Part shown: piece after piece, positions 38,956-46,842 of the stretch
Layout: each line of letters starts with the position of its first letter
How positions within the stretch are numbered: the stretch's first letter is position 1
Source of the DNA: a virus
IMG/VR virus record: IMGVR_UViG_3300018481_000001
Span: 1-64,000 of that record
Reading direction: 5' to 3' (one strand)
DNA: 64,000 nucleotides
Made by a program: the position numbers and the translations under genes
Notes under the pieces: generated by a model
Databases searched by the model: none
Told to the model about the DNA's origin: nothing
Seen by the model: only the letters and a program-made list of their open reading frames with translations

Positions 38956-39090
38956 TTAAACCTCTGTATATGCGACAGATACCGCTTTACCAGGGTATTT
39001 CTTCTGCGCTTTTTTCTCAGCAGAGTTGTGCCCTGCTGCTTTAATCGTACCCACTTCAATGCCATCTACGTAAACGATAAACGTCTTCAT
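38956..39090 (-). CDS. Small beta protein
   Basis: 44 residues (FIVYVDGIEVGTIKAAGHN, AEKKAQKKYPGKAVSVAY). Looks like one mini-domain of the YDG-repeat or ubiquitin-like kind, but too short to decide. ATGA overlap with 39087. Confidence 0.45.
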   Translation of the reverse strand: MKTFIVYVDGIEVGTIKAAGHNSAEKKAQKKYPGKAVSVAYTEV

Positions 39091-39380
39091 CGCTCAACCA
39101 ATGTAAGAATACATTGAAACTCTCGGTTGCGCTTTTCTTTGCCTTTTTTGGAGGGCGCAACCAACGGCCCATACCATTTGCCGCCCGCACGCTTCACGTC
39201 AGCGATTTGTCCTCCTGAAGGGATCGTACCGTCAAGCGTATAAAGCGTTACCTGCTTACCCTTTCGAACAAGCGTCATGTAAAGCCCTTTGGGATAGGGT
39301 CGTTTTAAACGCACCCAATACCAGCCATCCAGACTGGGTGCGTCTTGCCATTTCTTACGTTTCACGTATGAATGGCCCAA
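39087..39380 (-). CDS. Small aromatic-rich protein (paralogue of 62427)
   Basis: 97 residues. The shared module SLDGWYWVRLKRPYPKG aligns with SGWYWVRTRLGQD of the 62427 gene, followed by PKG and a WYGPL strand. Suggests a small beta fold used repeatedly in this region. Overlaps 39362. Confidence 0.6.
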   Translation of the reverse strand: MGHSYVKRKKWQDAPSLDGWYWVRLKRPYPKGLYMTLVRKGKQVTLYTLDGTIPSGGQIADVKRAGGKWYGPLVAPSKKGKEKRNREFQCILTLVER

Positions 39381-39784
39381 CCATTTTCCGGCACGAGGCT
39401 CACCGAAAACGTTTCCACGCCGTAACCATCGGGAATGGTTCGACCGTCTGACAGCTCCCAGCCACCCTGCGGCCCGTGCAGAATCAGACCCCCATTGAGA
39501 ATCTGTGTGTTGTCCGCAATTCGCGTGATGACGAACTGGAAACTCGCGGGCGAAAAGTCTTTGTAGAGCGTGGTCTGGTATTCACCCTTGCACGCCACGC
39601 CCCACGTCGTGGGCATGACCCGCTGACCGGGCTCGTAGTATTTGATATTCGGCAAAAGACCGTCCGCGCGGTCATACATCACATGTAGCTTGTAAATTTG
39701 ACGCCAGAACGCTTCCCCCAAATTGTGCCGTTCAGCGTGATCGCAAACTTTCTGGAAATATTCAATATCAGAAATAACTAGCAT
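39362..39784 (-). CDS. Unrecognised protein
   Basis: 140 residues from the ATG at 39784. Helical start (IEYFQKVCDHAERHNLGEAF) then beta (SFQFVITRIADNTQILNGG). A TTAGCGGTACAAGG element upstream resembles the TGnGGTATA sites. Unknown. Confidence 0.6.
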   Translation of the reverse strand: MLVISDIEYFQKVCDHAERHNLGEAFWRQIYKLHVMYDRADGLLPNIKYYEPGQRVMPTTWGVACKGEYQTTLYKDFSPASFQFVITRIADNTQILNGGLILHGPQGGWELSDGRTIPDGYGVETFSVSLVPENGWAIHT

Positions 39785-39815
39785 TTTTACTCTCCAAATA
39801 CCTTGTACCGCTAAT

Positions 39816-39971
39816 TTATGTATCTTTTCTTGTAATGTATAAGGTCGCCTCAGCGTTCTCAATGATTACACGCAACCGCTCACGCTGTGTCGCATCAGCG
39901 CTACGTATTTTACTCAGTATTTCCATCATTTTTATATCCAGCACATTTAGCAGTTCGTCCATCGAGTCCAT
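39816..39971 (-). CDS. Small coiled-coil protein (paralogue of 45418)
   Basis: 51 residues from the ATG at 39971; ATG 39962 is an alternative. The charged helical body (MDELLNVLDIKMMEILSKIR, RERLRVIIENAEATL) aligns with 45418. Overlaps 39910 by 62 bases, which is unusual. Confidence 0.45.
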   Translation of the reverse strand: MDSMDELLNVLDIKMMEILSKIRSADATQRERLRVIIENAEATLYITRKDT

Positions 39972-40146
39972 CCGATTGTTTCTTTCTGGACATAAATCCA
40001 AACATGCCGCCGTTACTTTCCGGTTGGTCTTTTTCAAAACCACACTCGGCCAGGGGGTTTAGCCGTCGTTGACAATACGCCATGGCTTCGAAATTGCAAA
40101 CTGCAGTGCAATAATCACAAGACCATGGATAATATCCGGCGGGCAT
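39910..40146 (-). CDS. Small cysteine-rich protein
   Basis: 78 residues from ATG 40146; a GTG at 40173 gives 87. Five or six cysteines (SCDYCTAVCNFEAMAYC, AECGFE, KCAGY) probably bind metal. Unknown. Confidence 0.55.
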   Translation of the reverse strand: MPAGYYPWSCDYCTAVCNFEAMAYCQRRLNPLAECGFEKDQPESNGGMFGFMSRKKQSDGLDGRTAKCAGYKNDGNTE

Positions 40147-40150
40147 TTCA

Positions 40151-40324
40151 TCACCGAGGTGATCTCTCGCCACAACAACACCGCTTTTCTTTGGGCTGCC
40201 ACCACATTGTCAATAGCGCCAATAAAATTGCTTCTTTACGAGAAACGATCGCCATGGGGGTGATGTGCTTATCAAAATCAAGTAATCCGAGAGTTGTCAA
40301 ATCTTCATTCTGTATACTATGCAT
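40151..40324 (-). CDS. Short peptide with basic Cys-rich tail
   Basis: 57 residues. Hydrophobic helix (KEAILLALLTMWWQP) then KRCCCGERSPR. Coupled to 40317 by a TAATGCATAG-type junction. It may be an accessory peptide; no family known. Confidence 0.45.
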   Translation of the reverse strand: MHSIQNEDLTTLGLLDFDKHITPMAIVSRKEAILLALLTMWWQPKEKRCCCGERSPR

Positions 40325-40541
40325 TAAGCAACTGCGCCTGAACTACGATGATTTGGGCGAGCTTTTTTTGATGCTCCGCGAGATGTTCTTTGATAATCTC
40401 GAGGGAATCAGGTGAGCTTTTGTAGAGCTTCAAATCACTGTTGTTGAAACCTATTTTTTCCAAGACGCGATTTTTAAGCAAATCCAGCCCTTCATCAAGG
40501 AGCTCTATCTGCTCAGGCGTTATTTTTAAACTCTTTTCCAA
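40317..40541 (-). CDS. Small coiled-coil protein
   Basis: 74 residues, all helix with charged heptads (EQIELLDEGLDLLKNRVLEK, EIIKEHLAEHQKKLAQIIVV). Unknown. Confidence 0.55.
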   Translation of the reverse strand: MEKSLKITPEQIELLDEGLDLLKNRVLEKIGFNNSDLKLYKSSPDSLEIIKEHLAEHQKKLAQIIVVQAQLLNA

Positions 40542-40680
40542 TTTGTTTTAACTCTTTCTGCAGATACCTGCTTGGAAACCAGTCACAATTGGTTCTATCC
40601 TTTACACTCGGTCCGAGCAACCAAGTGCATCGTTTAATGTGCCCGCAGTCGCTGCAGGTTTTCCCTGCGGGCAACTTCAT
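40513..40680 (-). CDS. Small zinc-binding protein, phage CxxC...WFP type
   Basis: 55 residues from ATG 40680 (MKLPAGKTC). The pattern KTCSDCGHIKRC then CDWFPSRYLQ is a frequent small protein type in phages, presumably zinc-binding. ORF could also begin at 40695. Confidence 0.65.
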   Translation of the reverse strand: MKLPAGKTCSDCGHIKRCTWLLGPSVKDRTNCDWFPSRYLQKELKQIGKEFKNNA

Positions 40681-40696
40681 ATCAAATTCTTCCAAA

Positions 40697-40891
40697 TTAA
40701 TCGTCCTTTTCTACCGTCTCGAGGCCCCAGAGCATAAATATCTGGCTCTCGGTACCGTCGTCATCGACCACCGTATCGACACCACCCAGTTGTATTGGCA
40801 AGCACCCGTCCGCAGAATCACTGACGACGTCAATATCGCCGTGCTTGTTAAAGGCTGCCTGGAGTTCTTTGATAACTTCAGAGATCTTCAC
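40697..40891 (-). CDS. Small acidic protein (paralogue of 44169)
   Basis: 64 residues. Begins KISEVIKELQAAFNKHGDID; 44169 begins TINELIKKLQELPPDAEIM. The DGG/DGN core (SADGCLPIQLGG) is also similar. A small alpha/beta fold, unknown function. Confidence 0.6.
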   Translation of the reverse strand: MKISEVIKELQAAFNKHGDIDVVSDSADGCLPIQLGGVDTVVDDDGTESQIFMLWGLETVEKDD

Positions 40892-41069
40892 TTTGCAGCT
40901 CCTTCAATTTTGCCAAAAACACAGACATCATGACCCGCGCCGCTTCGTGCGCGTCATAGTCATGCTCAAAAGGACCCTCTTCCGCCACCTTCGTACCGGG
41001 TGGGTAATTGAGCTGTGCGTAAAGCCCGTCTTCTTTTGCGATTACACCAGAAGTTGCAAGTACTGACAT
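40878..41069 (-). CDS. Unrecognised small protein
   Basis: 63 residues, helical C-terminus (DAHEAARVMMSVFLAKLKEL). Overlaps 40697 by 14 bases. No domain. Confidence 0.5.
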   Translation of the reverse strand: MSVLATSGVIAKEDGLYAQLNYPPGTKVAEEGPFEHDYDAHEAARVMMSVFLAKLKELQSEDL

Positions 41070-41106
41070 GCACTTAATCTAGGCCGGCTGCCGTACGCCT
41101 GCTGCC

Positions 41107-41451
41107 TCACCAATAATATCTATTTTTGTATTTAACGCGCCGTGCCCGGTTGCGCTCCGCTCGTGTGCCCTGTTCAAAACCGGTGCTGTAACCCTCACTG
41201 AACCCGGCATTCGACCCCGCAGACCGTGCCACTACAGCAGTTGCCAAAGCCACTGCAGCACCCCCAGCTAGCATTTGCCAGAAAGTGATTCTGGACCGCG
41301 CAGGAGAATCGTCATCGTCATCGGCATCCTGCTCAAGACTCACAAATGCTGCAGCAACAATCGCATCACATTGTTTTTTGTATTCGTCAGCGTCCTCATC
41401 CATTTCAATCTTAATTTTATTATGAAGAGCCAAAAACTTATCGAGTGCCAT
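41107..41451 (-). CDS. Membrane-anchored protein
   Basis: 114 residues. Acidic N-terminal helix region, one membrane segment (LAGGAAVALATAVVARSAGS), then a Gly/Ser/Tyr stretch and basic tail. Topology N-in or N-out undecided. Unknown. Confidence 0.55.
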   Translation of the reverse strand: MALDKFLALHNKIKIEMDEDADEYKKQCDAIVAAAFVSLEQDADDDDDSPARSRITFWQMLAGGAAVALATAVVARSAGSNAGFSEGYSTGFEQGTRAERNRARRVKYKNRYYW

Positions 41452-41452
41452 G

Positions 41453-41785
41453 CTACTCCCTCAATTTAACTAATTCTTCATCGAACTTCAACCCGAGCTC
41501 TCCCGAGAGACCCAGTGCAGTAAGTGCAGACGCAAACGTTTTTAACACCGTATCACTGAGATTTCTAAAACCAGTGAATGTCTCGCCGTTATGTCTGAGC
41601 TCGTCCCAATTGCCCATAGAATCTCGGTACAAAATCCTCCAGCCTTTAAGCCCACCATAGACATCTTTGAGATTCTCTACGACGGCCTCCGCGTCGTTGG
41701 TCACGCTTCTGGCGCCATGTAAATCAACAACCGCAATGATTCCGATTTCACGGAACTCTTGCGCGTAGTATTTACTCTGAGGCAT
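41453..41785 (-). CDS. Unrecognised protein
   Basis: 110 residues. Compact alpha/beta (IIAVVDLHGARSVTNDAEAV, GWRILYRDSMGNWDELRHNG). Overlaps 41772 by 14 bases. Possibly linked with the HTH gene. Confidence 0.55.
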   Translation of the reverse strand: MPQSKYYAQEFREIGIIAVVDLHGARSVTNDAEAVVENLKDVYGGLKGWRILYRDSMGNWDELRHNGETFTGFRNLSDTVLKTFASALTALGLSGELGLKFDEELVKLRE

Positions 41786-42308
41786 CGACTTGCTCCATCA
41801 TGCCCGTTAACAAATCGAGCGTTTTATGCAGAATATCTAGTGTAGTTCTGCAATGCAGCTCATGACGGAAACGATACTCAATACGCGACCGCAGCTCTGT
41901 ACCGTTTTTCTTGGTCACAATGCAGTGATGTCCTTTGCGATTTTCGTATATAAAAATCTCAAGCATCTGCGGATTTTTCAGCTCGCTTTCACCTAGAATT
42001 TCTAACCCAATTTCTGCTCCTGCGGCTTTTATTTTATTAAATTTTTCAGTATATTGCTGTTGACGCTTCATCCAGAACGCCGACGGGGCACCTGTGACAG
42101 ACGCCAGGCGATCGGCGATGCTTTGGTCGATAACAATAAGTCCCTCAAAAAACTCATCCGACTGCACAAGGCCCCACCCCATGTGCATACGAAACTGCTC
42201 TACCGAAATATTATTTTCATCGAGACAGTCTCGTACTGACTCGTGCGGGGGAGATATCCAGTCGGGCTCGAACGGCCGGTCTTCATTGTCTGGTTCATCG
42301 TCCTGCAT
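41772..42308 (-). CDS. XRE/HigA-like HTH protein
   Basis: 178 residues. Residues 15-75 form an HigA-type HTH (PPHESVRDCLDENNISVEQF, then QSIADRLASVTGAPSAFWMK). The C-terminal part is a mixed domain (MLEIFIYENRKGHHCIVTKK, ELRSRIEYRFRHELHC). HigA-like antitoxin or regulator; no HigB toxin gene is obvious next to it. Confidence 0.7.
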   Translation of the reverse strand: MQDDEPDNEDRPFEPDWISPPHESVRDCLDENNISVEQFRMHMGWGLVQSDEFFEGLIVIDQSIADRLASVTGAPSAFWMKRQQQYTEKFNKIKAAGAEIGLEILGESELKNPQMLEIFIYENRKGHHCIVTKKNGTELRSRIEYRFRHELHCRTTLDILHKTLDLLTGMMEQVDASE

Positions 42309-42543
42309 TGAGTTTCCTTATGGTCGCACGCGTGGTCTCGAGCGCCGTAAAACATCGCCGCAAACACGAAGGACAAATGAGCTCCCCCGCCGACGCCTCC
42401 ATAACCAAGCTTCCGAAGGTCGCAGTTTGTTTCCAGCCCACGGGGAAATATGTCGGCTGTTCGACGATGACTATTTTTACTTCTTCCGCACCGCACCAAT
42501 CACAAACACAATTGGACTGGGCAGGCGTAACGCTATAGCCCAT
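42295..42543 (-). CDS. Zinc-ribbon protein
   Basis: 82 residues from ATG 42543. CDWCGAEE and LICPSCLRRC give two cysteine pairs. Overlaps 41772 by 14 bases. Unknown. Confidence 0.6.
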   Translation of the reverse strand: MGYSVTPAQSNCVCDWCGAEEVKIVIVEQPTYFPVGWKQTATFGSLVMEASAGELICPSCLRRCFTALETTRATIRKLNAGR

Positions 42544-42544
42544 T

Positions 42545-42901
42545 TTATCCTCCGTACTTTGCGGCGTATTCCTTTGCCGCGTGTACCAACTCCGCACGCC
42601 ATTCTTCAATGTATACCTGCCGCTCAACAGGCGTCTGGTCCGCGATACCCAGCCGCTGTGCGATGTTTTCCGGCAGCGGCTTTTCAAGCAACGTATAAAG
42701 CATGGTAAGTGCTTCACGCCCCAACGGACTTGGTTCAAATACCCCCGTAGGCTCACCGCGCGCTTTGCGATCGAGCAGTGTAAAAAACTCAATAAGCACC
42801 AGACGCTCCATCGCATCAGGTGCCGTCATGAGATTAAAAGACTTAGGTGTCTTTTTTCGTGCCGCCTTCGCACCGGATTTAGCTTGTTTGGGTTTTGACA
42901 T
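42545..42901 (-). CDS. Basic helical protein
   Basis: 118 residues. Basic disordered N-terminus (KPKQAKSGAKAARKKTPKSF) and helical remainder (ERLVLIEFFTLLDRKARGE, VYIEEWRAELVHAAKEYAAK). Unknown. One base after the next gene. Confidence 0.55.
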   Translation of the reverse strand: MSKPKQAKSGAKAARKKTPKSFNLMTAPDAMERLVLIEFFTLLDRKARGEPTGVFEPSPLGREALTMLYTLLEKPLPENIAQRLGIADQTPVERQVYIEEWRAELVHAAKEYAAKYGG

Positions 42902-42903
42902 AA

Positions 42904-43152
42904 TTATTTCGCTGGGGAGTCCATAAACTGCAAAACATGCTTCGTAATAGCGTCAAACTCATTCGGCGTGTAATACCGAATACCGCTATCTGCGATAATC
43001 TTGATATACTGGGTACCGTCTTCCCAGCGCGCCAAATACGCTGTGGCTTTGGAACACGTGGGACACCACAAAAGTTTGGTGGCCAGTGAATTTTCAGGCT
43101 GTACCAAGTTGGCGAGCCCGCAACTACAAACCAATTGTTTTACGCGTTTCAT
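42904..43152 (-). CDS. Zinc-ribbon protein
   Basis: 82 residues from ATG 43152. Cysteines in VCSCGLAN and WCPTCSK; the body is a small ribbon then IKIIADSGIRYYTPNEFDAI. Similar in layout to group A ribbons (29467). Confidence 0.6.
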   Translation of the reverse strand: MKRVKQLVCSCGLANLVQPENSLATKLLWCPTCSKATAYLARWEDGTQYIKIIADSGIRYYTPNEFDAITKHVLQFMDSPAK

Positions 43153-43358
43153 GCGTTTGCCTCTTTGGCAATTGGTGTGCACCCTAAGATGCACCATCCG
43201 TAGTCATCTGACACGTCACTCATCGCATGTTCGATCGCAGCCAGGAAATTAACGGCGTTTACCGTTACCTCGAGTCGCGTGGGCAAAGTTTGATTGCCAT
43301 CGTACGTCTCATCGAGGTCCCATTCAATATTATTTAGTATTACTTTGTATTGTTGCAT
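43149..43358 (-). CDS. Unrecognised small protein
   Basis: 69 residues, beta-rich then helical (QYKVILNNIEWDLDETYDGN, VNFLAAIEHAMSDVSDDYG). Coupled to 42904. Unknown. Confidence 0.5.
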   Translation of the reverse strand: MQQYKVILNNIEWDLDETYDGNQTLPTRLEVTVNAVNFLAAIEHAMSDVSDDYGWCILGCTPIAKEANA

Positions 43359-43536
43359 AGAACGACTTCAGGTCATCCACGCACTCGACGAGAGATCGCG
43401 GTGGGTTGTTCGTCATGATTTCTGTTTTATAAATTTCAACGCCCGATTTACTGGCCCACTCCATATGCTCTGCAATGCGGTACACCGGCTGGTTGGTTTC
43501 TTTATCTAGTCCGGTTTGAACGATTATTCTCTTCAT
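43330..43536 (-). CDS. Unrecognised small protein
   Basis: 68 residues, alpha/beta (RIIVQTGLDKETNQPVYRIA, SLVECVDDLKSFYATIQSN). Overlaps 43149 and 43502 at the ends. Unknown. Confidence 0.5.
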   Translation of the reverse strand: MKRIIVQTGLDKETNQPVYRIAEHMEWASKSGVEIYKTEIMTNNPPRSLVECVDDLKSFYATIQSNTK

Positions 43537-43681
43537 TGATTAAATCCTGTAGACAGTGTTCACACACCGCTTGGTTTTTGTCGTCATTAATATAATGCGT
43601 TGCTAGCTTGCCACAAATACTGCCATCTACGCACAGCTGCCAACAGCGATGCCACGTATCCTCCAGCTTTGTACTTTTCAT
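43502..43681 (-). CDS. Small zinc-binding protein
   Basis: 59 residues. Cysteines in RCWQLC, SICGKL and CEHCLQDL match the C-terminal zinc module of the adjacent 43678 protein (VCEECLQALL), so the two are probably tandem paralogues. Overlaps 43330 by 35 bases. Confidence 0.6.
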   Translation of the reverse strand: MKSTKLEDTWHRCWQLCVDGSICGKLATHYINDDKNQAVCEHCLQDLINEENNRSNRTR

Positions 43682-44169
43682 ATTGGACGATAATTATCCG
43701 GAGGCGTGATTACCTCTTCTTTCAAAAGAGCTTGTAGACATTCCTCACACACCAACCAGTTTTCCATATTTTCAACCATGTACTTGGCTGCGTTTGTGCA
43801 GTGTTGTTCATCACCGGTGTCTCTATCTACATCCGTGATTTGTCCGCACTTGGGTTGAATAGACATATAGTATTTCTTCTCCCCTGGGCGACTCCTGCCA
43901 CGCGCAGACATTGTCGACCCTAAGCCATGAAATTTATCGAGGTCCCGGTTCAGCAGCGTAATGGCTGCAGAGAGCTCTTGTCGCGAATCTACTTCGTACC
44001 AATTCACGCCTCGAAAGTCGCCCGTGATTGTGACTGCGAATACTCCCCACGTACCTTCCGCCTGTGGACGAACAATGATTACAATTCCGTCATCAGAGGC
44101 ACGGTTCAGTTCCTTGGGCGTTAAAGTAACCTTGGAATATGTTCGTATGTATTTTCTTGTTTTAACCAT
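43678..44169 (-). CDS. Protein with C-terminal zinc module
   Basis: 163 residues from ATG 44169. N-terminal beta (GIVIIVRPQAEGTWGVFAVT), middle basic, C-terminal Cys module (PKCGQITDVDRDTGDEQHC; LVCEECLQALLKEE) shared with 43502. Unknown. Confidence 0.6.
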   Translation of the reverse strand: MVKTRKYIRTYSKVTLTPKELNRASDDGIVIIVRPQAEGTWGVFAVTITGDFRGVNWYEVDSRQELSAAITLLNRDLDKFHGLGSTMSARGRSRPGEKKYYMSIQPKCGQITDVDRDTGDEQHCTNAAKYMVENMENWLVCEECLQALLKEEVITPPDNYRPI

Positions 44170-44384
44170 TAATAACAGCCGTAACCGATGACATACACAG
44201 TTACGCCCGGCATAGTGTCTTCGCAATCTGCAACAGCTTGTACATCTTCATCCGTAATTTTTTGCGACACGGGCCCAAAATTTAACGTGCGCGGGTACCC
44301 GCAACCATTGCCGCCGTCGAGAATCATGATTTCCGCGTCGGGCGGTAGTTCTTGTAATTTTTTTATTAACTCGTTTATTGTCAT
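44169..44384 (-). CDS. Small acidic protein (paralogue of 40697)
   Basis: 71 residues, begins TINELIKKLQELPPDAEIMI with an alpha/beta core ending YVIGYGCY. Stop-start junction with 43678 shares bases. Unknown. Confidence 0.6.
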   Translation of the reverse strand: MTINELIKKLQELPPDAEIMILDGGNGCGYPRTLNFGPVSQKITDEDVQAVADCEDTMPGVTVYVIGYGCY

Positions 44385-44390
44385 ACGTAT

Positions 44391-44708
44391 TTACTCATAT
44401 TTATCCAGCTGCGCACGGAACGCTTCATGGAATTTAGCCATCATGATTTTATCAGCTTTAGTTGCCTGTTTCTCGCAGTAGCGCTGGTACACAAGCAGCC
44501 CCGTCAAAATGACCACAACCACCATGGTTACCGCCCAACCTAGTCTTATCCAAGGCACCACGAGGCCGTCCGCTATGCCGACTGCCACGTACGCCCAGAG
44601 CGCACGCTGACCCTTACGGCGCCAACGATGCATTTCTTCGCTGTGCGGCCCCACCACAGCGAAGACTTCCTGGTACGCCTCTTCGTAAGGCTTAGAAGGG
44701 ATCGCCAT
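44391..44708 (-). CDS. Small membrane protein
   Basis: 105 residues. Two membrane segments (LWAYVAVGIADGLVVPWIRL; AVTMVVVVILTGLLVY) and soluble charged ends. Overlaps 44692 by 17 bases. Unknown. Confidence 0.6.
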   Translation of the reverse strand: MAIPSKPYEEAYQEVFAVVGPHSEEMHRWRRKGQRALWAYVAVGIADGLVVPWIRLGWAVTMVVVVILTGLLVYQRYCEKQATKADKIMMAKFHEAFRAQLDKYE

Positions 44709-45018
44709 TGTCTTCCAGCTTCACCGGCTCGAGAGGCTGCACCACATACCCGAGCGCCTTTCGACGCAGATGGTAACGCTCAATGTTCTCCGGTCGCGTT
44801 CGAAACAAACTTATTTTTACGACGCATTCTTTAATCTGCTCGTCGCTAAAAATCATCCCTTCTTTATCATCAATTTGCCTCAACCCCAGTCGGCCCACTT
44901 CGCCCGTGATCTCATCCACGTCGATACCCAACGAAATGCCCAAGGGGTGAAGCACCGTTCGGTTAATTTCAAACAGCAGTCCTGAATCCAACAGGTCTTT
45001 ATTTGTGAAATTAGCCAT
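44692..45018 (-). CDS. Conserved phage protein
   Basis: 108 residues from ATG 45018. Helix and strand blocks (LLDSGLLFEINRTVLHPLGI, IDDKEGMIFSDEQIKECVVK) match a frequent small phage protein type with no known function. ATG precedes a DUF3307 gene. Confidence 0.6.
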   Translation of the reverse strand: MANFTNKDLLDSGLLFEINRTVLHPLGISLGIDVDEITGEVGRLGLRQIDDKEGMIFSDEQIKECVVKISLFRTRPENIERYHLRRKALGYVVQPLEPVKLEDNGDPF

Positions 45019-45415
45019 AGAGAATCGCTGCTCCATTGCAGATTACATGTAAGACGTTGTCCGCGTAAATATAGAGCCATATCGCCATAAAAGGCGGGCG
45101 GTCTTTGTGGTAGCCCGTGGCGTTACATTCCGCCCAAGGGTAATTACTTCCTGGGGGCCCAATAAAGTTCTTGGCCCACACTACATATCGCGCCAATCGA
45201 TGGCGGTCGATAATCCAGTGCGTAAAGAAGATGGCAAAAATCGCTAGTGGTTTTTGCGTCAACACCAGAAATGGCAGCGTATACGTCAACGCGTGCACGA
45301 TCACTGCGGCTAATCCGGTCCATGATTTTTCAGCTTTCTTATTTGCCATCCAATCGCTCTGAATCACGTAATCCCCGATTGCGTGCAGCAGCAATTGATC
45401 CGCCGTAATAAACAT
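45011..45415 (-). CDS. DUF3307 membrane protein
   Basis: 134 residues from ATG 45415. The DUF3307 pattern is clear: LLHAIGDYVIQSDWMANKK, then FFTHWIIDRHRLARYVVWAK, with conserved Asp and His in membrane helices. Family of unknown function, common in phages and bacteria. A role at the inner membrane is expected. Confidence 0.75.
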   Translation of the reverse strand: MFITADQLLLHAIGDYVIQSDWMANKKAEKSWTGLAAVIVHALTYTLPFLVLTQKPLAIFAIFFTHWIIDRHRLARYVVWAKNFIGPPGSNYPWAECNATGYHKDRPPFMAIWLYIYADNVLHVICNGAAILYG

Positions 45416-45417
45416 AT

Positions 45418-45597
45418 TTATTCCTTGCACATTTTGCTAGCACGCAGCATCCCCAGACGCGCCACAGTCATAATCTGTATCATCACACGTAACCGTGTTT
45501 TTTGCTCTAAATCGGGTATTACCAAGAGCTCTGTCTTGGCTACAGCAATTTCATGTTCAATCACTTCAGCAATATCAAGTAGATTTTGTTTTTCCAT
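45418..45597 (-). CDS. Small coiled-coil protein (paralogue of 39816)
   Basis: 59 residues from ATG 45597. Helical (LLDIAEVIEHEIAVAKTELL, QKTRLRVMIQIMTVARLGML). The second helix aligns with that of 39816. Unknown. Confidence 0.5.
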   Translation of the reverse strand: MEKQNLLDIAEVIEHEIAVAKTELLVIPDLEQKTRLRVMIQIMTVARLGMLRASKMCKE

Positions 45598-45760
45598 CTT
45601 CTCGTTTACGTCGCCAACGTGTGGTGTAAAAACAAATAACAAATACAATAGGTACGCTCGCTATGTTGAGCGCTCGTTCATCAAGGCCAAACCAAACCGA
45701 TGCGTAGTGCGTGCAAGTTGTTGCGATGAGTCCGGCCGTTAATCCAATTAATAAACTCAT
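45575..45760 (-). CDS. Small membrane protein
   Basis: 61 residues with two membrane helices (LLIGLTAGLIATTCTHYASV; NIASVPIVFVICFYTTRW), then a basic tail. Coupled to the HD-hydrolase gene by a four-base overlap. Confidence 0.6.
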   Translation of the reverse strand: MSLLIGLTAGLIATTCTHYASVWFGLDERALNIASVPIVFVICFYTTRWRRKREDGKTKST

Positions 45761-46185
45761 GGACGATACTGACGTAACGTTACCAAAGAATTGTAATATT
45801 TAGAAGAACGAGCGCGGTCTGCCGGCGTTGGATTGGGGATTCGACGCAAATCCATGTTGTCTTGTAAGTCCGCCATTTTTACACGGCGCGCTAGCTTGTT
45901 TACCGAAACACGCCTGATAAACGTTTTATAGTCTTCATCTTTTTTGCGCGTAAGCATTCCTACTGCCACAACAACTTCGTCAGAAAATCCTTCTTGCTTT
46001 AAATTATCGAGAGTTACGTTGGAGTCTTCCACCACGTCATGCAGCACTGCTGCGATACGCTCCTCCAGCGTTTCCATCGCCAGCATGACGCGCAGAGGAT
46101 GCAAAATATACGGCGCACCGCCTTTATCAAGCTGGTGACGATGTGCATTCACCGCAATCTCAATGGCGCGGTCAAGGGTACTCAT
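45757..46185 (-). CDS. RelA/SpoT-type HD hydrolase (MESH1-like small alarmone hydrolase)
   Basis: 142 residues from ATG 46185. The HD-domain residues are present: AHRHQLDKGGAPYILHPLRV (His pair), LHDVVEDSN (HD), and KMADLQDN near residue 120. This order matches the hydrolase half of RelA/SpoT and the short MESH1-type enzymes. Expected activity is removal of pyrophosphate from (p)ppGpp, which would blunt a stringent response. Other nucleotide substrates are possible. Confidence 0.8.
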   Translation of the reverse strand: MSTLDRAIEIAVNAHRHQLDKGGAPYILHPLRVMLAMETLEERIAAVLHDVVEDSNVTLDNLKQEGFSDEVVVAVGMLTRKKDEDYKTFIRRVSVNKLARRVKMADLQDNMDLRRIPNPTPADRARSSKYYNSLVTLRQYRP

Positions 46186-46408
46186 CAAATCCTGCGATAT
46201 GTTTATCTTCCCAAAGTTTACGCGCTTCGAGCATCCCTTGCGCATGCGTTAGCGGCTCGGGAGTATTCCATGGTCCGTACCGCTCTACAATTTCTTTACC
46301 GTCTTCAATCGTACTGTCGACCGTACAGTAGCGACCTGCGGGATCCATTTCTATTTCCCAAGAATAGATAACTCCTGAAGGGAGTCGTTTAAATAGTCGA
46401 GGCAACAT
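46172..46408 (-). CDS. WGR-like small protein
   Basis: 78 residues. SGVIYSWEIEMDPAGRYCTV then DGKEIVERYGPWNTPEPLTH and a helix (AQGMLEARKLWEDK). This W..E...G.Y...G..dGK layout is reminiscent of WGR-type domains of some phage ligase-associated proteins. Weak assignment; adjacent to the HD hydrolase. Confidence 0.5.
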   Translation of the reverse strand: MLPRLFKRLPSGVIYSWEIEMDPAGRYCTVDSTIEDGKEIVERYGPWNTPEPLTHAQGMLEARKLWEDKHIAGFDEYP

Positions 46409-46410
46409 AA

Positions 46411-46641
46411 CTACCGATAGGTGTTGTAAAGAATCGTTGTTACTTCTTTGGCCAGCGGCTGCGGCACCTTCCCCGTAAGCACATACTCATTTTTACATTT
46501 CCGTATGTGCGTGGCTATTTGGTAATTTTCTTTAAGAAAATCCCTGACCGGCGTGAGCGCCTCAAAAGGCCCTGCGACACGCAGCTTCATGGGCGCATCA
46601 GGGTCTGTACCCTCTTCTGCCCTTAGGTGTTCTATGGACAT
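46411..46641 (-). CDS. Unrecognised small protein
   Basis: 76 residues; alpha/beta (PFEALTPVRDFLKENYQIAT, EYVLTGKVPQPLAKEVTTIL) like a small ACT- or ferredoxin-like fold. Unknown. Confidence 0.5.
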   Translation of the reverse strand: MSIEHLRAEEGTDPDAPMKLRVAGPFEALTPVRDFLKENYQIATHIRKCKNEYVLTGKVPQPLAKEVTTILYNTYR

Positions 46642-46832
46642 TGCCCGTCCTCCTCTACCTCCTTGGCCATCTCTAGCTCAAGAAGTCGCTCTTCTTCCTC
46701 AGCTTCTGCGCGCTGTTCACACGTGTGCATGCACTTGGCGCAAAGCCACTGGTCAGGCCAGGCAATTTCAGGCGGGCAATCGTAGAGCGGCTCGAGACGC
46801 TTACATATTTCGCAATTGCCAACAGTTTGCAT
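46632..46832 (-). CDS. Zinc-ribbon protein
   Basis: 66 residues from ATG 46832. NCEICKRLEPLYDC and LCAKCMHTC, then an acidic coiled coil (EAEEEERLLELEMAKEVEED). Overlaps 46411 by ten bases. Unknown. Confidence 0.6.
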   Translation of the reverse strand: MQTVGNCEICKRLEPLYDCPPEIAWPDQWLCAKCMHTCEQRAEAEEEERLLELEMAKEVEEDGQCP

Positions 46833-46842
46833 AAACCCCCCT

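Noticed and set aside
39816-40146. Large out-of-frame overlap of 39816 and 39910 as error
   Set aside because: Not discarded: both reading frames contain plausible sequence (paralogue match for one, cysteine pattern for the other), so I list both with lower confidence.
41772-42308. Complete HigBA toxin-antitoxin pair
   Set aside because: No HigB-like gene with its conserved basic core was seen within two genes on either side.
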